Below, in pieces: positions 15,624 through 18,126 of a DNA stretch of 18,126 nt. The notes beneath the pieces were generated by a model. It did no database searches and was not told where the DNA came from. It saw only the letters and a program-made list of their open reading frames with translations. Location of the stretch: NCBI GenBank assembly GCA_964584245.1, contig CAZOZK010000010.1:1-18126 (forward strand), in the 5' to 3' direction. Origin of the DNA: CAZOZK01 sp964584245 (GTDB taxonomy: Bacteria > Patescibacteriota > Microgenomatia > UBA1400 > PJMF01). A program made the translations under genes and the position numbers. Positions within the stretch are counted from its first letter, which is position 1. Each line of letters begins with the position of its first letter.

Positions 15624-16390
15624 TACCGAAATGTCACTTTAAGTGATTGGGTTATTTCATTTCCTGCTAAATCAACAGCCTTAAACAATAGCTCGTTATC
15701 TCCTTCGGCCAATCTGAATGTACCTTGAAAAACACCTTCTGAATCTACACTCAAAAGACGATCATTTACGTACATTTTTGCTTTCGGAGTTGTTTCACCT
15801 TTTATAGCTATATTTTGATTGGCAGTTCGCTCAAAAACCTGATCTGGGGCTGGCTCACTTACCACCAATTTTGGCGGAGTGGTCAACGAAAGCACTTCAT
15901 AGGTTCGAGACACTGTGGATTCATTGCCCGCTTCATCAAGAGAGTACAAAGCCAAGGTGTTAAGGTTATCAATCAGCGCAACGGTAATCTCAAAAGTGCC
16001 ATCCTCGCCGGCAAACACTTGTGGGCCTTCTTCATTGTTAAGCACCACACGAATATCGCTTTTTGGCTCACCATATCCGGTCAAGACCAGTTCTTTGGTG
16101 GCCACAGCAGTTGGTGGCGCAGAAATTGCAGGAATTTGTGGCGGTACTGTGTCTTTTTCAAACGAGGAGGAATCAAATCCACCATCGATAGCAAGGCGAA
16201 TCACTGTTGGCACAATCACAAATATAAATACCAGCACCACGACCACCGAAACTACTCCAATAGCAATAGTTTGGCGAATCACTTTGGTTTGTTCACGTTT
16301 TGCAAGTCGAGAGGGGATAACTTGAGATCTTTTCATAACTGGGGTTGCATACACAGTGCTATCAAAGGTATTGAATTCTTCTGGTTGCAT
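15620..16390 (-). CDS. Membrane-anchored protein with two Ig-like domains
   Basis: The 256-aa protein has a basic cytoplasmic start (MKRSQVIPSRLAKREQTK), one strong membrane segment at about residues 42-65 (VSVVVVLVFIFVIV), and then two tandem bacterial Ig-like domains of about 75-80 residues. Each domain has the family pattern: a Pro-rich entry, ELVLTGYGEP / NIAIKGETTP, a DGTFEITV / EGVFQGTF strand, and an ending with LDEAGNES / VDLAGNEI. They lie outside the cell and probably act in surface contact or as spacers; the ligand is unknown. I chose ATG 16390 because the next upstream ATG (16426) lies in the putative -35 box, and 16390 fits the leaderless spacing. Confidence 0.85.
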   Translation of the reverse strand: MQPEEFNTFDSTVYATPVMKRSQVIPSRLAKREQTKVIRQTIAIGVVSVVVVLVFIFVIVPTVIRLAIDGGFDSSSFEKDTVPPQIPAISAPPTAVATKELVLTGYGEPKSDIRVVLNNEEGPQVFAGEDGTFEITVALIDNLNTLALYSLDEAGNESTVSRTYEVLSLTTPPKLVVSEPAPDQVFERTANQNIAIKGETTPKAKMYVNDRLLSVDSEGVFQGTFRLAEGDNELLFKAVDLAGNEITQSLKVTFRY

Positions 16391-16397
16391 TGGAGTA

Positions 16398-16426
16398 AGT
16401 GTATCAAAGAATTGCCAAAAGGCCAA
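16398..16426 (-). promoter_or_regulatory. Promoter of the Ig-like gene, extended -10
   Basis: On the minus strand TTGGCC (16426-16421) is followed by a 17-nt spacer ending in TGA, then TACACT (16403-16398). The -10 ends 7 nt before ATG 16390, and no Shine-Dalgarno sequence is present. TGATACACT is identical to the element before ftsZ. Confidence 0.6.
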
Positions 16427-16469
16427 GGTGGCGGTTGATTTGAAAATTCGTGTACTTGATCGCTGAAAT

Positions 16470-16545
16470 TGGAGCCTGCGGTCGGGATCGGACCGACGAC
16501 CTGCGGTTTACGATACCGCCGCTCTACCAACTGAGCTACACAGGC
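16470..16545 (-). tRNA. tRNA-Thr (anticodon CGT)
   Basis: The 76-nt cloverleaf closes fully: acceptor GCCTGTG/CGCAGGC (one G-T pair), D arm GCTC/GAGC, anticodon arm GCGGT/ACCGC with loop ATCGTAA (anticodon CGT, reading ACG), T arm GTCGG/CCGAC, and an encoded CCA. Threonine identity fits G35, U36 and the C2-G71 pair; the discriminator base is T. The T loop reads TCCGATC, so position 55 is C in place of the near-universal T (pseudouridine). It lies between the 419-aa gene and the Ig-like gene on the same strand. Confidence 0.95.
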
Positions 16546-16556
16546 AAGACCCTAGT

Positions 16557-16565
16557 ATGGTATCA
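16557..16565 (-). promoter_or_regulatory. Possible extended -10 promoter of tRNA-Thr
   Basis: TGA plus TACCAT on the minus strand ends 11 nt before the first base of the mature tRNA, leaving a leader of about 4-5 nt for RNase P to remove. No good -35 was found at the usual distance. Confidence 0.35.
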
Positions 16566-16593
16566 CATTTTTTTGCGAAGATTGGAGTGTCAG

Positions 16594-17853
16594 CTAATAG
16601 TATGCAGAACCTGAGCTATTGTGTGGTGTTGCTACACGCGTATCATCAACATTTGTCTTAAGAACTGTAGCTTTATCAACAAAATATTCAATCGGCTCTC
16701 TGTTTGATCCTGGATGATTTTCTTCCAAGACTACTAGTTTCCCAGTTATAGAATCTTTAGATAAAACCAGCTTTGTTTTTCCAGATGTGTTTGTAAGCTC
16801 CCAGGAACCATTTTGTGAATCGACAACCAATCTGCGCACAAACTCAACGTTTACATCATATGTAGACGTCCGATTTGCAGTGCTATGAAGACCAAGAATA
16901 GGATCTGTTAGGTCAATAACAATAAATCTGTGTAGATCGTCAGCAGATTTTTCATCAAAAGCAAACATACCAGGAACACGGCCACCATCCATATACTCTA
17001 AGTCTCTATCATTACCTGTCTCGATCATAGTTGGGAGTAAACTCAATATAATGCGCGTATATTTTGGAGGTTTTTGGGAGCGTAATTCTTTTAAGATTTT
17101 GAAAAATTCATCAGCTGAAATTGCAGTAAGGTCAATAATTGATTCTTCGTCCTCAGCTAAAAATCGTGTGCCTGTAAATGGATAAGCATTGATTTTCACT
17201 TCCTCTGATTTTTCATATACATCATCTTTTTTCAAATGAGCAACAGTCATAGTAAAAAGTGCATTTGAATCGCTTGTAAAATCTTGAGAAATTACTTTTT
17301 CAAGCATTCTTGCTCGTAATTCCTCAGCCTTTTTTTGAACTCTCTCTACTATCTCTCGTTGGAAATGAATAAATAGTAGTTTTTCTTCATTTGCCGTACC
17401 TTTTCCATCAACATTTTTACCATCATTTTTTGATTGGGCATTCTTTCTATCCCTGCCACCAAACCACTCAGCAACCCTATGGAGTGGATTTTTATCTTGT
17501 GCATACTTTCCATTCATTAGTGTAACCATTTCAAGAACGACTTCATCTAATAATCCTTCAGGAACTCTAAATGGTTTATACATTTGTTCCTTGAGATTAT
17601 AGATAAAACTCTCTACTTCTTTTTTGTCTAATTCACCGGCAATTAATCTCTTATATGCTTCTTCACAATTGTAACCGTATATTTTTTCTTGTCTTTTTGG
17701 TTTGTTATGTGTATCTTGAAAACCTACACCCTGATTTTCTAAAGTGTCTGATAACTCACCATCTTCAGTCAATTCAGGACCCCCAGCATCATTTCCTGTT
17801 TCACCCCGCAATAACTTACTTAGTGGAACTATTTCTTCTTCAATATTCATCAT
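16594..17853 (-). CDS. Hypothetical soluble protein, AT-rich orphan
   Basis: I do not recognise this 419-aa protein. It has no signal peptide or membrane segment. Residues 1-55 are acidic and probably disordered. Residues 56-125 form a helical block (EEAYKRLIAGELDKKEVESF). A Lys/Asn/Gly-rich linker follows (about 130-155), then a charged likely coiled coil (REIVERVQKKAEELRARML, about 165-185), a mixed alpha/beta region containing FIVIDLTDPILGL, and a beta-rich C-terminus. AGGAAAGG lies just before the tandem ATG ATG (17853 and 17850), and the second ATG has the better Shine-Dalgarno spacing. Two 60-base blocks counted are about 32% GC, well below the conserved genes. Composition and lack of recognisable relatives suggest acquired or fast-evolving DNA. 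Confidence 0.75.
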   Translation of the reverse strand: MMNIEEEIVPLSKLLRGETGNDAGGPELTEDGELSDTLENQGVGFQDTHNKPKRQEKIYGYNCEEAYKRLIAGELDKKEVESFIYNLKEQMYKPFRVPEGLLDEVVLEMVTLMNGKYAQDKNPLHRVAEWFGGRDRKNAQSKNDGKNVDGKGTANEEKLLFIHFQREIVERVQKKAEELRARMLEKVISQDFTSDSNALFTMTVAHLKKDDVYEKSEEVKINAYPFTGTRFLAEDEESIIDLTAISADEFFKILKELRSQKPPKYTRIILSLLPTMIETGNDRDLEYMDGGRVPGMFAFDEKSADDLHRFIVIDLTDPILGLHSTANRTSTYDVNVEFVRRLVVDSQNGSWELTNTSGKTKLVLSKDSITGKLVVLEENHPGSNREPIEYFVDKATVLKTNVDDTRVATPHNSSGSAYY

Positions 17854-17937
17854 TTCATCCTTTCCTATAGGTCTGGGAGGTTTCAGCGATACGAAACGGG
17901 TTTGGGGTTTGTAGGTGAATTTTTCTCGACCACAGTA

Positions 17938-17946
17938 AGTGTAGCA
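17938..17946 (-). promoter_or_regulatory. Possible extended -10 promoter of the 419-aa gene
   Basis: TGC plus TACACT on the minus strand, with TTTAGA as a weak -35 at 16 nt, would start a transcript with a leader of roughly 75-80 nt before ATG 17853. This differs from the leaderless spacing seen elsewhere but uses the same TACACT -10. Confidence 0.35.
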
Positions 17947-17960
17947 CTTTCGGCAGAAAT

Positions 17961-18126
17961 CTAAATAGCCTCTAAAAAATCCTCAACGGTCTCGTAACTC
18001 TCACTAAAAATGAGGTACAAGCTTTCGGCCTCTTGTTGCTGCCCAACCAGAATGCATTTTTTGCCAAGACCGTAGGCGATCCCGGCCTCAATGTGACACG
18101 ACTTACCAACGGGCAGGAGCATGACA
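17961..18126 (-). CDS. Nucleoside 2-deoxyribosyltransferase-like protein, C-terminal part
   Basis: On the minus strand a frame enters from the window edge and stops at TAG (17963-17961), giving 54 visible residues. The segment MLLPVGKSCHIEAGIAYG followed by LGKKCILVG resembles the active-site region of nucleoside 2-deoxyribosyltransferase-like proteins, where an LP.G.S.H.E.G motif supplies the catalytic glutamate. The end, LYLIFSESYETVEDFLEAI, is also typical of these small Rossmann-like enzymes. They exchange or hydrolyse the glycosidic bond of deoxynucleosides; the real substrate cannot be told from the fragment. The N-terminal part is outside the window. Its GC content is higher than that of the adjacent 419-aa gene. 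Confidence 0.75.
   Translation of the reverse strand, partial: VMLLPVGKSCHIEAGIAYGLGKKCILVGQQQEAESLYLIFSESYETVEDFLEAI

Noticed and set aside
16391..16426. Longer Ig-like protein starting at ATG 16426
   Set aside because: The extra codons coincide with a -35/-10 pair at standard spacing, and the added residues are not typical of the protein start.
15815..16438. Plus-strand open frame of about 207 codons opposite the Ig-like gene
   Set aside because: Its translation is Trp/His/Lys/Asn-rich without domain character, while the minus-strand frame gives clear Ig-like domains.
1..18126. Recoded TGA (as in Gracilibacteria/Absconditabacteria), CRISPR array, insertion sequence or rRNA
   Set aside because: No in-frame TGA occurs within genes and one partial gene ends in TGA; no regularly spaced repeats, transposase or rRNA sequence was recognised.

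Overview
This window looks like a compact bacterial chromosome segment from the Candidate Phyla Radiation (Patescibacteria). Three things suggest this: the short genes and short gaps, the eukaryote-like (type 2) isoleucyl-tRNA synthetase, and a Trm11-like RNA methylase lodged between ribosomal protein genes L21 and L27. The class within Patescibacteria cannot be fixed from sequence reading alone. TGA never occurs inside a gene, so the standard bacterial code (table 11) applies.

Layout. Positions 1-3379 (+) hold the end of an unidentified gene, a very short FtsQ-like protein, ftsA and ftsZ: a division cluster. An AT-rich orphan membrane-protein gene (3399-4400, -) follows. Then comes ileS (4826-7690, +), preceded by a complete T-box riboswitch (4542-4794) whose antiterminator and terminator can be drawn base by base. 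Next are a SEDS-family glycosyltransferase (rodA/ftsW, 7734-8795), rplU, the Trm11-like methylase and rpmA (8824-10630), and parB (10705-11556), all on +. lepB (signal peptidase I, -) is divergent from an envelope polysaccharide set on +: a flippase, a family 2 glycosyltransferase and an O-antigen polymerase/ligase-like protein (12264-15623). Facing these on - are a membrane-anchored Ig-like protein (15620-16390), tRNA-Thr(CGT), an AT-rich orphan gene (16594-17853), and the C-terminal part of a nucleoside 2-deoxyribosyltransferase-like gene that runs off the window end.

How it fits together. Most recognisable genes serve cell-envelope growth and division (FtsQ-like, FtsA, FtsZ, SEDS, ParB, LepB, flippase, glycosyltransferase, polymerase) or translation (IleRS, L21, L27, RNA methylase, tRNA-Thr). 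A recurring promoter pattern is visible: an extended -10 element (TGN-TANNNT) ends only 6-9 nt before the ATG of ftsA, ftsZ, rplU, parB and the Ig-like gene, with no Shine-Dalgarno sequence. This implies leaderless mRNAs. In contrast ileS, the glycosyltransferase and the AT-rich 419-aa gene have purine-rich ribosome-binding sites.

The most notable items are the transcription-terminating T-box with an apparently very short Stem I, the leaderless promoter pattern, a 13-A homopolymer in the FtsZ linker just before its partner-binding tail, degenerate catalytic or structural motifs in the SEDS and methylase proteins, and a tRNA with C at position 55. No CRISPR array, insertion sequence, rRNA or obvious attachment site was found.
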